The notes beneath the pieces are model-generated. The model did not search any database and was not told where the DNA came from. It was given only the letters and a program-made list of their open reading frames with translations. From positions 37,299,501 through 37,363,500 of the forward strand of contig NC_080557.1 in NCBI RefSeq assembly GCF_030253575.1: DNA of 64,000 bases, written 5' to 3'. The stretch's first letter is position 1, and every line of letters begins with the position of its first letter. The DNA comes from Rhododendron vialii (Eukaryota; Streptophyta; Magnoliopsida; Ericales; Ericaceae). Positions 1 through 11,094 of the stretch are shown piece by piece. The position numbers were made by a program, and so were the translations under genes.

Positions 1-799
1 CAGTTACACACACCAAAAAATAATATCTGAAGAGTCTTTGATCAATTAATGTTGAACACGGTCATCACATTTACGCACCACATTTAGAAGTTAGCTAGAA
101 CGGCCTAATTAATATGACGCCACCTATATATGGGGCCCATGATCAGTTGATATATTAGGTCATGTATGTGACAATATCACATAATATACGAAATTTTGCT
201 AACCCCCACTAATGTATAAACTATGACAAAAAAAATAAATAATAAAATAAAACTTAGTTCATGCATCCAAGAAATTAAACTTTGTATCAAGGCTGGCGAA
301 GCGTGTAATGTATTTTATGGCAAGTAGAGTCACTTGACCCTAGTGGTGGAACCAGAAATCAAAGTTAGTGGAGGCACCGCTAACGTTATGGTTTCAATAC
401 CACGCCAATTTTACAAAAAAGAAATTATAATAAGCAATGACAAAAGAATAATAAAACATTTGTGCTAAAAATAATATAAAGCTAACTTATTTACTGAGAA
501 AATTAATAACATAATTAACTATCAAAACTAATCAATTGCTTGAATTGTTTTAGTGGATCAAGTCTAAGACCAATTCAATACAATAATAAAAATGTCAATA
601 TTTAGCAATCTTGATCCAATTAGAAAGAAAATGTTTTTTTTTTTCAAATTTTATTCCTAAACCTCCAAATTTGTTTTGCATTAAATGGGTACTATCCACA
701 AAGAGAAAGAAATATATAAGACCATTGTCAAACACCCATTTAGAATGTACGAACGAATATATATTTATGCATGTCTTTTTTTAAAATGAGCACACACCC

Positions 800-858
<59 letters not shown>
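1..858. other. Left-edge region, probable intron 1 of the partial GH17 gene
   Basis: No coding exon is visible here on either strand. If exon 1 at 859-949 belongs to a working gene, this stretch is intron 1. A short match to the introns of the two complete paralogs (gtcacttgaccc, near 331-342) supports that, but the GH17 exon 2 signature is absent, so the second exon must lie left of the window or be lost. The stretch near 345-400 looks like generic plant repeat sequence. Confidence 0.4.
802..857. repeat. (GA)28 microsatellite at the intron 1 donor
   Basis: A pure GA tract that, read on the minus strand, is a CT run beginning directly at the GT donor of the partial GH17 gene. The two complete GH17 paralogs have a CT run at the same place. 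Confidence 0.95.
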
Positions 859-863
<5 letters not shown>

Positions 864-949
864 ATGTGGAGATTAGGGAGAAATAGGACGAGTAGGAAAA
901 GAGAAGGGAGAAAAGGTTTGTAGAACATAGTTACATGAAAAGCAGCCAT
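859..949 (-). CDS. GH17 beta-1,3-glucanase, exon 1 only (signal peptide), gene cut by the left edge
   Basis: The ATG at 949 opens 30 codons plus one base, ending at a GT donor (ACAG|GTCTCTC) in the same phase as the two complete GH17 paralogs at 20-27 kb. The peptide starts MAAFHVTMFYKPF and continues into a hydrophobic run (SLFLLVLFLPNL), a secretory signal peptide closely resembling the paralogs (FLVSLLPLVLFLPNF). Known family role: hydrolysis of callose-type 1,3-beta-glucans in the wall, plasmodesmata or defence. Only the leader is visible, so activity cannot be judged. The intron would exceed 858 bp, against about 440-490 bp in the paralogs. It may be an intact distant member of the array or a broken copy. 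Confidence 0.7.
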
Positions 950-1053
950 TTAGATCGAAGAGGAAAATGATCAACTAGAGAACTAAGTATAAATATGTGT
1001 GTAGTTCAAAAGTTGGTATGGAAGTTATGTTAAAGCAATAAAATGTCACCTCC

Positions 1054-1061
1054 CTTTTATA
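1054..1061 (-). promoter_or_regulatory. Putative TATA box of the partial GH17 gene
   Basis: Read on the minus strand the site is CTATAAAAGG, a canonical TATA context about 105 bases upstream of the ATG at 949. This spacing suits a plant promoter with a short 5' leader. Position is inferred from sequence alone. Confidence 0.5.
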
Positions 1062-1178
1062 GAGGCCAGCAAATTAAGCATTCAAGCACCAACCAAACTC
1101 TTCTTCCCCCACCCCCGTCAAGTACTCCATAGTTTACTTTTCCTTACTTCTTTAACCATTACTATTAGATTTGAATTA

Positions 1179-1542
1179 GGCTCAGTTCGGCTAAAAAAGT
1201 CAACTGACTTATTTTTTTTTTTTTTATTCAAAAAATTTCGTATTTATTAGTTTTTCGTCAATTTCTTGGAGATTATTATATCGTCATGACAAGAGAAATC
1301 TAAAAAGTAAAAAATTACGATCGAATCCTCTTTTTTTTAATAAAGACAAAAATAAACTAATTTTTTCGTCTTAATTTTAAAAAAAAAATTGGATTTCGAT
1401 CATAATTTTTTACTTTTTAGATTCCTCTAGTTATGACGATGCAATAATCCCCAAGAAATTGACGAAAAACTAACAAATACAAAAAAAAAATTGAATAAGA
1501 ACAAAAAAATAAGCTAGTTGGCTTATTTAGCCGAACGGGGCC
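1179..1542. mobile_element. Tourist/PIF-Harbinger-like MITE with TTA target duplication
   Basis: A 364-bp AT-rich foldback element. The left end reads GGCTCAGTTCGGCT and the reverse complement of the right end reads GGCCCCGTTCGGCT, and the similarity of the two ends continues for more than 35 bases. TTA flanks both ends (1176-1178 and 1543-1545). The arms carry a motif (TTTTTCGTCAATTTCTTGG type) that recurs in damaged form near 3.4, 4.6, 5.5-5.9 and 28.4-28.8 kb. No transposase. Confidence 0.75.
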
Positions 1543-1879
1543 TTAGTCCTTGGGATTTCTATATAGCTTGCAAAAAAGAGAGTAATACTATATTCTAATT
1601 AATTAACTGGGGTTGATAGACAAACCAAGCTACTTCACTTCGTGTTTGCTAGCTCATTGAAAGCTCTGGTTCAAGATTTCGTTTGTTTCATTCACAAACA
1701 AAGCTTGATCATTTTTCTTGAAGCTCGTGAAGCTTTCAAACCAAGTTTGAACAAACCAGTGTATTGTCTACTTCTGAAACAATATTGTTGTGGTATGCAC
1801 TTGTTGTTTCTATTTCTGCTTGGGTTGGCTCCTGGCCGGCCTGCTTTCTTCTTTTTTTCTTAGGATCCTGGATGATATA

Positions 1880-2025
1880 TGATATTGTTAGAGAGCTTAT
1901 GTGTCAACCTGGTTGGAATGTCTGCTTCGGATTGTGATGCTGGTTATCCTTGTTTTCTTCAGACTTTGTAATCCTTTTTCAAAGATATTAAAATTTCTTT
2001 GCCGTTCAAAAAATAAATTTTTTTT
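1880..2025 (+). mobile_element. Possible truncated LINE (L1-type) 3' end
   Basis: A G/T-rich stretch ending in an AATAAA-like region (ttaaaatttctttgccgttc) followed by an A-rich tail. This resembles the 3' ends of plant L1 elements; similar tails occur at 3.3, 11.3 and 14.8 kb. No reverse transcriptase is present. The call rests on base composition and tail, so it is tentative. Confidence 0.35.
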
Positions 2026-3055
2026 TGAACAAGTCACTGCTCGGCTCGTGAAGTTTTTTTACTCCCAATTTGAACAAATCACTACTCGGCTAATATAACT
2101 TGTAGTAATATTTAAAAAAATCATTGTACTCAGAATCTGTTCGTTTAAAAGTTCATTCAAGATCAGCTTGCCAAATAAATAAATCAAGACTCATTTTTCA
2201 AGATTGTTAAGTTTTGAAACCGAACTTAAATGATAAGTGCTCCACTCATTCAGCTCGATCATTAATTTATCAGTCCAATTTTTGTGCTTACAAATGATGT
2301 GCTGAGAGCAAAGGCCATTCATTTTAGACAAATAACATATATGCTCGTCTCCCATGAACACGAAAATAACAACCACAAAAGGTAAAGACAATTTTGTTCG
2401 GTGCTGTGCGTAGGATACAAGGCTATGCACTATAACGTTAATGTCAAATTTTTTTAATAACTCTGCGCTAGCTAGCTTATACTTAACTCGTCCACCAACC
2501 CTGAACGACTAAAACCGCGAATATAGTTTCGACATATTATAATTTTTCACGCACACGCGTAAAGTTCAATAGGGTTTTTTCCCCCTATTTTATACGGCAG
2601 AGTTTAGTTCCATGTCCTAATTAGTTTGCCACCATTATAGGTACTGGTCCATTTGCTTGTACTTTTCTTGAAATTTCTTTGTCTGCATTAATAGTTGTTT
2701 AATTTCCTAGGACATAAGAGAAGTCTTGATTTGATTTGACACCAAACAAGATTCCAATTAAAACCATTCTGTACCTAGTCAAGTCATGTTTAGACTTTGA
2801 GACGATAGACGTGGTCCATAACTGTGCTTAGGGGGGTTTGGCCTAACAGATCTAGAAGTCAGATTCTAGATTTGTCTGTACTCAATTTTTTTTTTCTTCA
2901 CATTTATTAGTTGACTTAAATTTTATTCTGTGGATTATTGATTTGTTCCGACAAGATGAATTTAAAAAATGCAGAATTATGAACCCAATTAAATTTTTGT
3001 CAAAAATAATTCAATTTTTTTTTTTGTTATGTGGTTGTGGTTTGTTTTACACGTA
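2026..3055. other. No gene seen
   Basis: AT-rich DNA with many stops in all frames. The only texture is a clustered set of 'gctcggctcgtgaag'-type words near 2035-2100, also seen near 1630-1760, which look like remnants of a dispersed repeat. Confidence 0.5.
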
Positions 3056-3059
3056 CGAC

Positions 3060-3345
3060 AATGGCGGTAGATGGTGGGGCAGTTTAGCTAGGGTTAGGGT
3101 TTTTTGGTTTGGGTTGCAGGTGGTTTGGGCTTTGCCCTTTGGGTATTTTGGTTTGGGTTGGATTCTTTCCAACTTGGGCCGTTTTAGGTGTTTTCTCCTG
3201 GTTTTGGGCTTAGCCTGTTAGGCCCAAATCAGTTTACTCCATGTGGTTAGGAGATGAGGGTCGTGGATGGTCAGGCTGGTGTATCCATGACTTTGTACTT
3301 TGTGTTATGAGTTAATAAAGCTTTCTTTTTGCCGTTTCAAAAAAA
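3060..3345 (+). mobile_element. Probable truncated LINE 3' end with poly(A)
   Basis: A G/T-rich block ends in GAGTTAATAAAGC followed by a short spacer and nine or more A residues, the layout of a 5'-truncated plant LINE or retroposed transcript. No open frame of note. The words GGTTAGGGTT near 3090 lie inside it and are not telomeric DNA. Confidence 0.45.
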
Positions 3346-3525
3346 AATTTAATTCAGAAAGTTTGTTTGTTTGGGATTATTTTTGTCTTTAGTGAGCTTT
3401 TTAAAGATTTTGATTATGATCATTTATTTTTTAAATTTCTCTCATCAAGACGAATCAATAATTTACAAAAATAACGCAAACTAGCAAATACGAAAAATTT
3501 TGAATAGAGAAAAAAATTTAATCCA
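3346..3525. repeat. Degenerate copy of the AT-rich foldback family
   Basis: Contains the words shared with the arm of the 1179-1542 element: a run reading tttttgtcttta, then tttctctcatcaagacgaatcaat, and an end in caaatacgaaaaattttgaat. Only one side is recognisable, so boundaries are approximate. Confidence 0.45.
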
Positions 3526-4490
3526 TCTTTTTTATTAGGCCAAACCAACCACAAAAAACGTGTTTTTGCGTGCGCAAAAAACAGAAGCGAGAGCGTAAAA
3601 AAATCTTTCTAAGAATACCCCAAATCACTAAAGTTAGTAAGTACATAACTTTGAGACCGGAAACAAAAAATTCCACAGAAAAATTATGTGATCTAAGTCT
3701 AGAATCTCTCTCAAGCAACTATGCTACCATGACGAACACATGTACACAGTACACCCAAGCCCACATGGCTTATAAGTGCATGTGTTTGTTTAAACGTTTG
3801 TGGTTGTAGAATTATTTACAATTATTGTTTGGGTTTTGTTAATATGTGCCCCCAAGGCATATGATAAGGTCATATTAATTCCTTCATTTAACACTATTTG
3901 TATGGGGAATCTAAAGTTGTAGTTAAAGCCATAAACTCTTTCATTAATCCTTTTTGAAAGGAGTAATTTTTTCAGGTTGGACAAAAGTACCACAATCCAA
4001 CATACCAGATTCCCTCCCAAAAACTTTCGGCAAATATTTCCATCTCACGACCATTATATTCATATGACTTGTTTTTTTTAAAAGAATTGAATACAATATT
4101 CAACAAACTCATGTCATTAGATATGAAAGATTAGCAAATGCAATATCTATTAAAAAAAATTATATTAACATAAAAATTCATCTAGTACTTGAAACCAAAA
4201 AATTGGGTTTCCATCTTCTAATCCTATCATGTTCGATTAATTAAACCCACTTTTGTGAAAGTAATTGATCAAAATTTTCCCTTTTTCCCTCCACCACATC
4301 TTGTCTGTCTCTCTTCATATCAAAAATATTCGTTAAAATGAAAAAGTATTTGTGTTTGCTTTTGGAACAATGTTAGCTCCTTGCATATAAGAAGTAGTTG
4401 ATAAAATATTAGAATCATACATGATTTGGATGTTGATTTCAATCTAATGAATTAAGTGGCCGATTATTACTTCATCTTGATAAGAGGAAT
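3526..4490. other. No gene seen
   Basis: AT-rich intergenic DNA without a supported exon, RNA gene or bounded repeat on either strand. Confidence 0.5.
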
Positions 4491-4494
4491 TGAA

Positions 4495-4720
4495 AATTTT
4501 TAAAATTATGATTAGAACTCAATTTTTTTTTGAAAAAACACAAAATAAGCCAAGAAGACAGTTTTTTTCCCTTGTTTTTGTTTTTATTCAAAAAAATTTG
4601 AGTTCCGATCATCATTATTTTGCTGTTTATGAATGCTCACGTCGAGATAAACCAAATATCTAAAAAAATTGATGCGTAAAAATACAAATGCAAAAGGCAT
4701 TAAATAAAGACAAAAAAAAA
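4495..4720. repeat. Degenerate copy of the AT-rich foldback family
   Basis: Carries 'tttttattcaaaaaaatttg', then 'gagataaaccaa', and the 'aaatacaaatgcaaaa' end seen in the related copies at 1.2-1.5 kb and 28.4-28.8 kb. Boundaries approximate. Confidence 0.4.
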
Positions 4721-5370
4721 TCAAATATGAGTTTTTTAATTTTTGAAAGAATTTCGATAATGCTAATGAGTCAAATTAGCTGCTGAAGAGTTTGGAGGTA
4801 AATGGTTACCTATTTGATTGGTGGAGTGTTTGGTGGAATTGTGGAACAGTGGAAGTCCGGAAGCATGTGGAATTCTTAAAGGCAAAAACAAACCAAAAAA
4901 AAAAATGGCAGAAAATTGAAACTGGGGGTATTTCTGTCCCAAAGGTAAAAAGTTAATCATTTGAAAAAGAATTAATGGTTGTTGTTTCAAATTTAGATTT
5001 CCCAAACAAAATATAATAAATGAAGGAGTTAATGTACTCTTTATCATGTGCCTTAGGGGCATATGTTAACAAAACCCTTATTGTTTATGTATGTTAACAG
5101 TTAGAATCCTATAAGTAGACGTGGTAAATGGGCGGGTCTGGATTGAAACAGATCGTGGGTTGAATGTGGGAGGATCGAATATGAATCGATAGAAGGCAGG
5201 TTGAAACGGATTGGGTCGAATATGGGTTAGGCCATACCCAAACCCGACCCAACCCATTTCCCCTTCCCACACTGAACAAGGTGAAAAACTGAAAATTAAT
5301 CATGTGCAGCCTGTAAAAAAAAAACCCACTGCCACCTTTCCATCTCTGCCCACAATCCAACCCCCACCCC

Positions 5371-5374
<4 letters not shown>

Positions 5375-5409
<35 letters not shown>
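5375..5409. repeat. (CT)n microsatellite
   Basis: About 17 CT units inside the hAT-like element. Confidence 0.95.
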
Positions 5410-5410
<1 letters not shown>

Positions 5411-5499
5411 AATTCCAAACCAAACAATTATTTCTCCCGTGCCCCAAACCAAACCAACCAACCAACCCCGGACTATGGAATTGTCCGAGTATTTCATTT

Positions 5500-5930
5500 T
5501 GTGGACTTTTTCTTCATTTTGTCCTTATTCAAATTTTTTCACATTGATTTATTTTGCGACAAACTTTTTACCCCTAGCGATTCGTTTTAACGAGAGGAAT
5601 CGGAAAAGTAATTTTTTTTACTTTTACCCTAATATTTTTTTGTAATATCCAAGATTTTGGACTTTAATTTAGTTTCGCATCAATTTGTTGTGGATTATTG
5701 GTTCGACTAAACGAAAAGAATAGAAAAAGTAAAAAATTATGATCTAAACCTTTTTTTTTTAAAGACTAAAAAATTGGTTTATTGGCCTATGTTTGTCTTT
5801 ATTAAAAAAAAGAGAATTTCAATAGTAATTTTTTAATTTTTAGATTTCTCTCATCATAATGAAAGGATAATTCACAAAAAAAATTGACAAAAAATTAACA
5901 AATGCAAATTTTTTTGAAAAGCAGCCTCGA
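5500..5930. repeat. Two degenerate copies of the AT-rich foldback family inside the hAT-like element
   Basis: Repeated 'tttgtccttattcaaa...' , 'ggattattggttcgactaa' and 'tttctctcatcataatgaa' words in opposite orientation indicate a decayed foldback nested within the hAT-like element. The homologous hAT copy at 27825-29180 carries the same family at 28430-28770. Confidence 0.45.
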
Positions 5931-5967
5931 TTATGATTATATCTTATAGCTCCAGGGGTTGGTGGGT

Positions 5968-6200
5968 CTGGGTTCCAGAAACCCAAATAAGAAATTATTT
6001 TTTAAGAAGGCAATTTCAAGCTTAAAAATCATATATTTATGCAAATAATTTTTCTATCACTATGGATCTTATTTGATAGATCTCATTGAGATATTTAATA
6101 CGGTGCAAAAAAAAATTAAAAAATTATTTTTCATTTATATATTTTTTAGTTTGAAAATGTGAAATAGATACTTATTTTTTAAGAAGGTGTTCTGGAACGG
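5968..6200. repeat. Foldback repeat with GTTCCAGAA ends (copy 1)
   Basis: The left arm starts GGTTCCAGAA and the reverse complement of the right arm starts CCGTTCCAGAA; both run into AAATAAG/AATTATTTTTTAAGAAGG-type sequence. Related copies lie at 22772-22970 and 27538-27772. It is nested in the hAT-like element. Confidence 0.55.
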
Positions 6201-6218
6201 AGCTGGAATAATGAAATC

Positions 6219-6221
<3 letters not shown>

Positions 6222-6274
<53 letters not shown>
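6222..6274. repeat. (GA)n microsatellite, one interruption
   Basis: GA tract broken by a single C near 6263, still inside the hAT-like element. Confidence 0.95.
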
Positions 6275-6587
6275 TTTGTGAGGATGCATCTCACTGAACC
6301 AATTTTCTAGCAAAAAAAACGTACTTTCACTCTTGTTTTGTATGCGTACCAGAGGCGAGAAGTACAATAGTTCACTCTCGTACAAGAATGGGTCTTTTAA
6401 TTTCAAACTCATATTGAACTCATTTTCAATCTATTTAAATCCATGTAACTATGGGTTGAATCCAATTCAACTCATTTTATAGTATGGGCAAGTTGGGTTG
6501 AGTTAAAAGTTGGCGAATTTGAGCGGATTAAAAAATATGGGTTGAGATTGCCACATCTACCTCTAAGGGATCCCGGATTTTTTTTTT

Positions 6588-6882
6588 AAAATGAGGACCT
6601 CATGATTCCGATCAAATTTCGATGATCCGAACTGTTTAATGTGATCAGAATGTGATTTTAAGGATTTTCTCAAGAAATCAGCAAAAAAATGACCGAAAAG
6701 TGCTTGTTCTGAGCAGTTTTCATTGAACGGTTCTATTAAAAACTACTCAAAACAAGCACTTTCAAGTCATATTTTTTTGCTGATTTCTCGTGGAAACACT
6801 TCAAATCACATTCTGCACCCATTGAATGATTTAGATTATCGAAATTTGATCGGGAAAAGGGGTGGTCCGCACCTTAAGAAAA
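6588..6882. mobile_element. Foldback MITE, 'GATCAAATTTCGAT' family (copy 1 of 3)
   Basis: A near-complete inverted repeat centred near 6735. Both arms, read inward, carry CGATCAAATTTCGAT, then GAATGTGATTT, then GAAATCAGCAAAAAAAT and AAGTGCTTGTT. Two further copies stand side by side at 29225-29520 and 29555-29895. No target duplication could be fixed with confidence, so ends are approximate. Confidence 0.65.
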
Positions 6883-8510
6883 ATAAGAGATGCCTTATAG
6901 GATCCGTATTGTGTATACAAATATGTACATTTGTACTTTTAATTTCACCTGTACTTTATAGATATAGTTGATCAACTTTCTTACCTCTTTATTAGGGTCA
7001 TATGGAATTTGTGATATCTTTTTCTCACTTTTGTAAAGTTCTCATTGCTTTATTTGTCATGGATTTAAGATGGGGGCTTACATGATCGAGCTTGAAGTGG
7101 TGGGCGCCATGGATTTAAAATGTTGTTTTATGGATTCCTGAAAAAAAAAAATTAGCTTAATTCGAATTCAATATTGGCAAGGACAGTTTTAGAATTTGCA
7201 GGACGCTTTATGAATTTTGAAACAACACGTCCTTATTGATGTAAATGGTGGAATTTCTTGCACCAAAATGGTGCCGTTTTTTTGGGGACAACACAACTGC
7301 CGACCTTTGTGGTCAGCAGGATCCCCTTGTCCAAAATCTTCTTACCCACTCTTCCTCCAACGCTAGACTTCAAATTGAATATGCCAATTTTTTTTTTTAA
7401 GACTTATGTGGCATTTTGGCATCTTCAAATTGACATCAAAGCCTCATCTTCAACCCTTATACCCAAAAAAATAGAGCTCATAAACTTAAAGGAAAAAAAA
7501 AACTCAAAGGTGGACATTGTTTGAACTCAAATAGTAAGTTTCTGAACTTCCCAACGGTTAAAAAAAAAAAAAAAACGATACACGCCGATCTTTTTAAGTG
7601 TATTGAAATCCAACTCGAAAATTTCAAAGCGATTGAAGGAGCGCCTAAAATGGCATAAGAGCAATTGCCTCTCGTATTTTCTTACTGGCATATGTCCCGA
7701 AGTCATCCAGCTTCAACGGATAGTAGGAAACAAAATCTGTCCAGTGATTCAAATGTAATTTTTTTTTTTTGGGTCTTTATCTCCGTCTATTGATTTTTCT
7801 TTTCTCGGCAGAAGTTAACATTGTTATATTTAGTTAGTGGAGCTTGACCCCTTTGTTGAATGCATGAGAGTACATGGTGTTCACCGCTTGACTAGCACTA
7901 CACTTGCCTCCGTCTATTCTCATTAATCTTTACTCCATATTTGAACATATTCGTGACGAGGTTGGCTTATTCACGTAGGCTCCGTGAATTCCTTATTCAC
8001 GGAGCCGCGCGATCTCGACTGTTCATTTCGGCTTTAGACGGTTCGGATTTAAATTAAACTTACTCTTTTCCGAAAAAAATTCATTAACATCCAAATCGTA
8101 CAAAACACTCTTGAACGGTTGCGATTCACCTCCGTAAACAACTGTTCACGGAATTCTCTATTAAAAGATTTTCTCATTCGTGACTTTCTATATGATATAT
8201 TTATTTCTCTCTCTCATCATTGCCACAATCCGCGGCGGACTTGACTGCAGTTTTCTGCGCATTGTCTATTAGAATTTAAAAGGTCTTGTTGGCAGTACTA
8301 CCAAGACTAATATAAACCAATCAGTCAGACAAAGAGCGACCCACTAAAACTTGTGGCATATTCTTTCTTTCACAAGACTAAAGTATAGTGCTAGCTAGGT
8401 GTAGTACATTACTGCGAGACTGGGGCTTTCCACCCTTCACTTCCACACTTTTAAAATAAATGCGGAAATTCTAATCGCAAGGAAAATTAGATGAGAATCA
8501 TGCAAGAAAA
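6883..8510. other. No gene seen
   Basis: No supported exon. Near 7960-8160 short words such as 'ccgtgaattcc' and 'cacggaattc' occur in inverted orientation and may be the ends of a decayed insertion, but no target duplication was found. Confidence 0.45.
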
Positions 8511-8514
8511 AATG

Positions 8515-9275
8515 CGTTTGGATTTATTTCGGGTTCCACAAAAATCTTAAAAAATATTCATAAATTTTTTAATATTATTTTATGGGGCCTTGCTGTAAAA
8601 AATCAGCTCCAAAGGATATCGGACTTTTGGATTCGTAGTGGCGAAACTACTCAGTTCGCCCTTACGAATCCAAAAGTAATACTACTTAGGGCTCGTTTGG
8701 ATGCGAGATTAGGTTTGGAGGTGTTATGTAAGAATGGAGAATTGGATAATAAGGAATGACCCACATTGATGTGATGTTTATAGAGGGGATATTAAATAGT
8801 AGGTTGTTTAGATAATGTATTAGATAAGGGGATTAAATAATACTCTGTTTGGATGGATGATTAATAGGGGGTATAAGGAATGGTGGATAATGTAAAATGG
8901 GTACTCGGGGTGGGAAAGGGGGATTAGGAGGGATAGATTTGTCCAAAAAAAGAGGAGAATTTGGGGGGATTCCACAGCGACTGGTCAAAGGTAACCCATC
9001 GCCAACACCCCCTCAGACGGTATTAGGTGGTGCAGTGGAACATGGGGTGAAGAGAATACCCCCTCCGCTTTTGACTGCCAAATGGGGTATAAGGGTGGGT
9101 CCCATGTGTTAAAAGGGGATAACGCAACACCACTTTACAATACCCCATCCAAACAGGCCATTATTGATGTCCGTTGGAGTTGATTTTTTACAGAGTCCTA
9201 TAAAATAATATTTAAAGAATTTATGGATATTTTTCTAAATTTTTTGGGATTTAAAATGGACCCAAAGACATTTTT
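8515..9275. mobile_element. Outer foldback element, split by a Tourist-like MITE
   Basis: Sequence at 8515-8630 is repeated in reverse complement at 9165-9275: both arms, read inward, contain 'cataaatt', 'tattattttat', 'gtaaaaaatca' and 'tccaa.gga.atc'. The words GTAAAAAATCAG and GGATATCGG are also in the foldback at 30038-30426, so these are probably one family. A perfect small hairpin (ACTTTTGGATTCGTA and its complement) sits at 8622-8677. Ends are approximate. Confidence 0.55.
8689..9160. mobile_element. Tourist/PIF-Harbinger-like MITE nested in the outer foldback
   Basis: The left end reads GGGCTCGTTTGGATG and the reverse complement of the right end reads TGGCCTGTTTGGATG. TTA flanks both sides (8686-8688 and 9161-9163). 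472 bp, no transposase; an open frame at 8897-9112 lies inside and is not considered a gene. Confidence 0.65.
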
Positions 9276-9906
9276 CTTTGTGTAGTTTCATGTAATCTTC
9301 CTTGCGAATAGCAGGGCTCAAGACGTATCCCACATGTTATTCTTTGTTTTGGATCTGCACTTCCATTTTGGAAAAGTAAAGAGCACGTTGGCAATTGATG
9401 TCGTAGCGGAATTTTGGTGACATCTCGAAAGTTGGGCCATTTAATTTGTTTGCCCATGACTTCTTCTTTTTTTAATCAAGTTTCTTCATGACTTTGATTA
9501 TACCTTTTGAAAAAGAAACGAACTTTAAAAGTTGTTTAAAGAGATTTCCTATGTACACCCAAACTTACTGAAATATCCGATTGAGGCGCTTCAAATTGGG
9601 TTGCAAAGTTGGTATAAAGGGCTATAAGTTTACGTGAAATAATAATTCTTCAATTTTGATGTTTACTAGGTCAAAAACGGGTCCAAAAGCAGTTTCATAT
9701 TTTCTGTGTACAACTCCCTTCCAAATTTCCCTTTGGTTTGGAGTTTCCTAGTTTGCTTGAGAGTTGTTAAATTAAAGTATAAAAACTCATTTTTACATCA
9801 GAATTAGGAGTGAATAAATACAGAGGGAGAAGATTTGAAGAGTCATCCCATTATGAGGGGTTGAACCGATAAATAGGCGTAGACATTCAAGTAATATTGT
9901 TCTTAA
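9276..9906. other. No gene seen
   Basis: Ordinary intergenic DNA with no supported feature. Confidence 0.5.
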
Positions 9907-9914
9907 TTCCATAA

Positions 9915-10237
9915 GGGGGCGGATATTCGCAGCCCCGTATTTTCTCCCTTAGCCCGTTAAAAATTTTCAATTATACTCAACAATTAGTTACAGAAATTGA
10001 GATACATTTTCAGCATACAATTACCGAAATATAATATTTTTTTCAACAGCTATTTACCGAAATGTATGTTCGGCAGTTGTTTACCGAAGGTTGAACATAT
10101 ATTCGACATGTAATTATCGAAATATAATCTTGTTTTCAACAGCTATTTACCGAAATGTTATGTATGATTTTCAACCACTATTTACTGAAATATAGTGGGT
10201 TAAGAGAGAAAATACGAGGCTGCGAATAGTCACCCCC
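9915..10237. mobile_element. TIR element with about 40-bp termini and 8-bp target duplication
   Basis: 323 bp. The left end GGGGGCGGATATTCGCAG and the reverse complement of the right end GGGGGTGACTATTCGCAG begin an inverted repeat that continues through cCGTATTTTCTCyCTTArCCC. TTCCATAA flanks both ends exactly (9907-9914 and 10238-10245). Internally a unit containing TTTACCGAAATGT is present twice in direct orientation. The 8-bp duplication suggests the hAT superfamily; no transposase. Confidence 0.75.
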
Positions 10238-10245
10238 TTCCATAA

Positions 10246-11094
10246 ACTCTTGGCTTTTATTCAAATCTTGATTCCATGGTAAGGATTCTTTTTATTTCCT
10301 AAAGTGGGTTGTATATTTTCTATCTATCTTGTGTGTATTCTAGATTTCAAATATAGTCGTGCAATGGTTTAATAGTTTGCGATTCAGAGTAATTGAGATA
10401 GATTATGCTAGGAGAGACTACTCATGCCTACGAGACGATTCATGCAAAACCTAAGATAGTCTATGTTAACTATTCATGACATATGTAGCAATTTGTACAT
10501 TTATTAAAGTTTTCTCAGAGAGCTTGAATTTGAGCTCAAGCTCAGCTCGTTTACATTTGCTCGACTCGAATTCGAGCCGAGCTCAATTGTGATCAAGCTC
10601 ACCGATCCAATTCGAGCAGAGCTCAATTGTGATCAAGCTCACCAATCCTTGAACACTTTAAAGCTCAGCTCAACCTGTTTGTAGCCCTAGCTGGCAATAG
10701 CAAGATCGCAGGTGTGGCTATAATAATGTGGAGGCACGTCCTATTTAGACAATTATTTCTATAAAATAAAACCTGCAATTATCTCAATTTGGAAGCTCAT
10801 GATATACAAGGATAATACATTCCAATATCTAATTAAGTGCTTTTTGGCATGATTGATCTTTTTGACAAGCTCTGTAAAATGAAGAGTTCCGATCATGTCA
10901 GTAGGTCTGCAGTGAGCCCCAAAAAACTAAAACTGAACCGGTCCGATGATTTGCGTAACTAGAGAGGATCCAAACCCTTAATCAAACGTAAAAGAAAGAG
11001 GACTAGGGACAGTCTCCTTTCCAATGTTTTCATTCCTCGACCTACACCTTATTGGCACTATACCAAAAATTACTGAGAAAACAAGATCGCTAGA
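10246..11094. repeat. Intergenic DNA with a GAGCTC-rich repeat remnant
   Basis: At about 10520-10690 a repeat rich in GAGCTCAAGCTC words ends in CTGTTTGTAGCCCT, like the right end of the bounded hAT MITE at 39705-39927. Inside, a unit reading 'caattgtgatcaagctcacc' is tandemly duplicated. The left end cannot be fixed. The rest shows no gene. Confidence 0.4.

Larger units (their letters stand above)
5116..6559. mobile_element. Non-autonomous hAT-like TIR element (copy 1), 8-bp target duplication
   Basis: A 1444-bp element. The left end reads TAGACGTGGTAA and the reverse complement of the right end reads TAGATGTGGCAA (10 of 12 match). Flanks are CCTATAAG (5108-5115) and CCTCTAAG (6560-6567), an 8-bp target duplication with one change, as expected for hAT. 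Subterminal regions are full of 'gggtcgg/cccgaccc' words on both sides. It carries no transposase; its interior holds copies of two AT-rich foldback repeats and CT and GA tracts. A second copy lies at 27825-29180. Confidence 0.7.

Noticed and set aside
3085..3110. Telomere-like GGTTAGGGTT words
   Set aside because: Only about one and a half repeat units inside a probable LINE 3' end, so not an interstitial telomere.
8897..9112. 71-aa Gly/Pro-rich frame
   Set aside because: Lies inside a Tourist-like MITE and reflects its G-rich composition.
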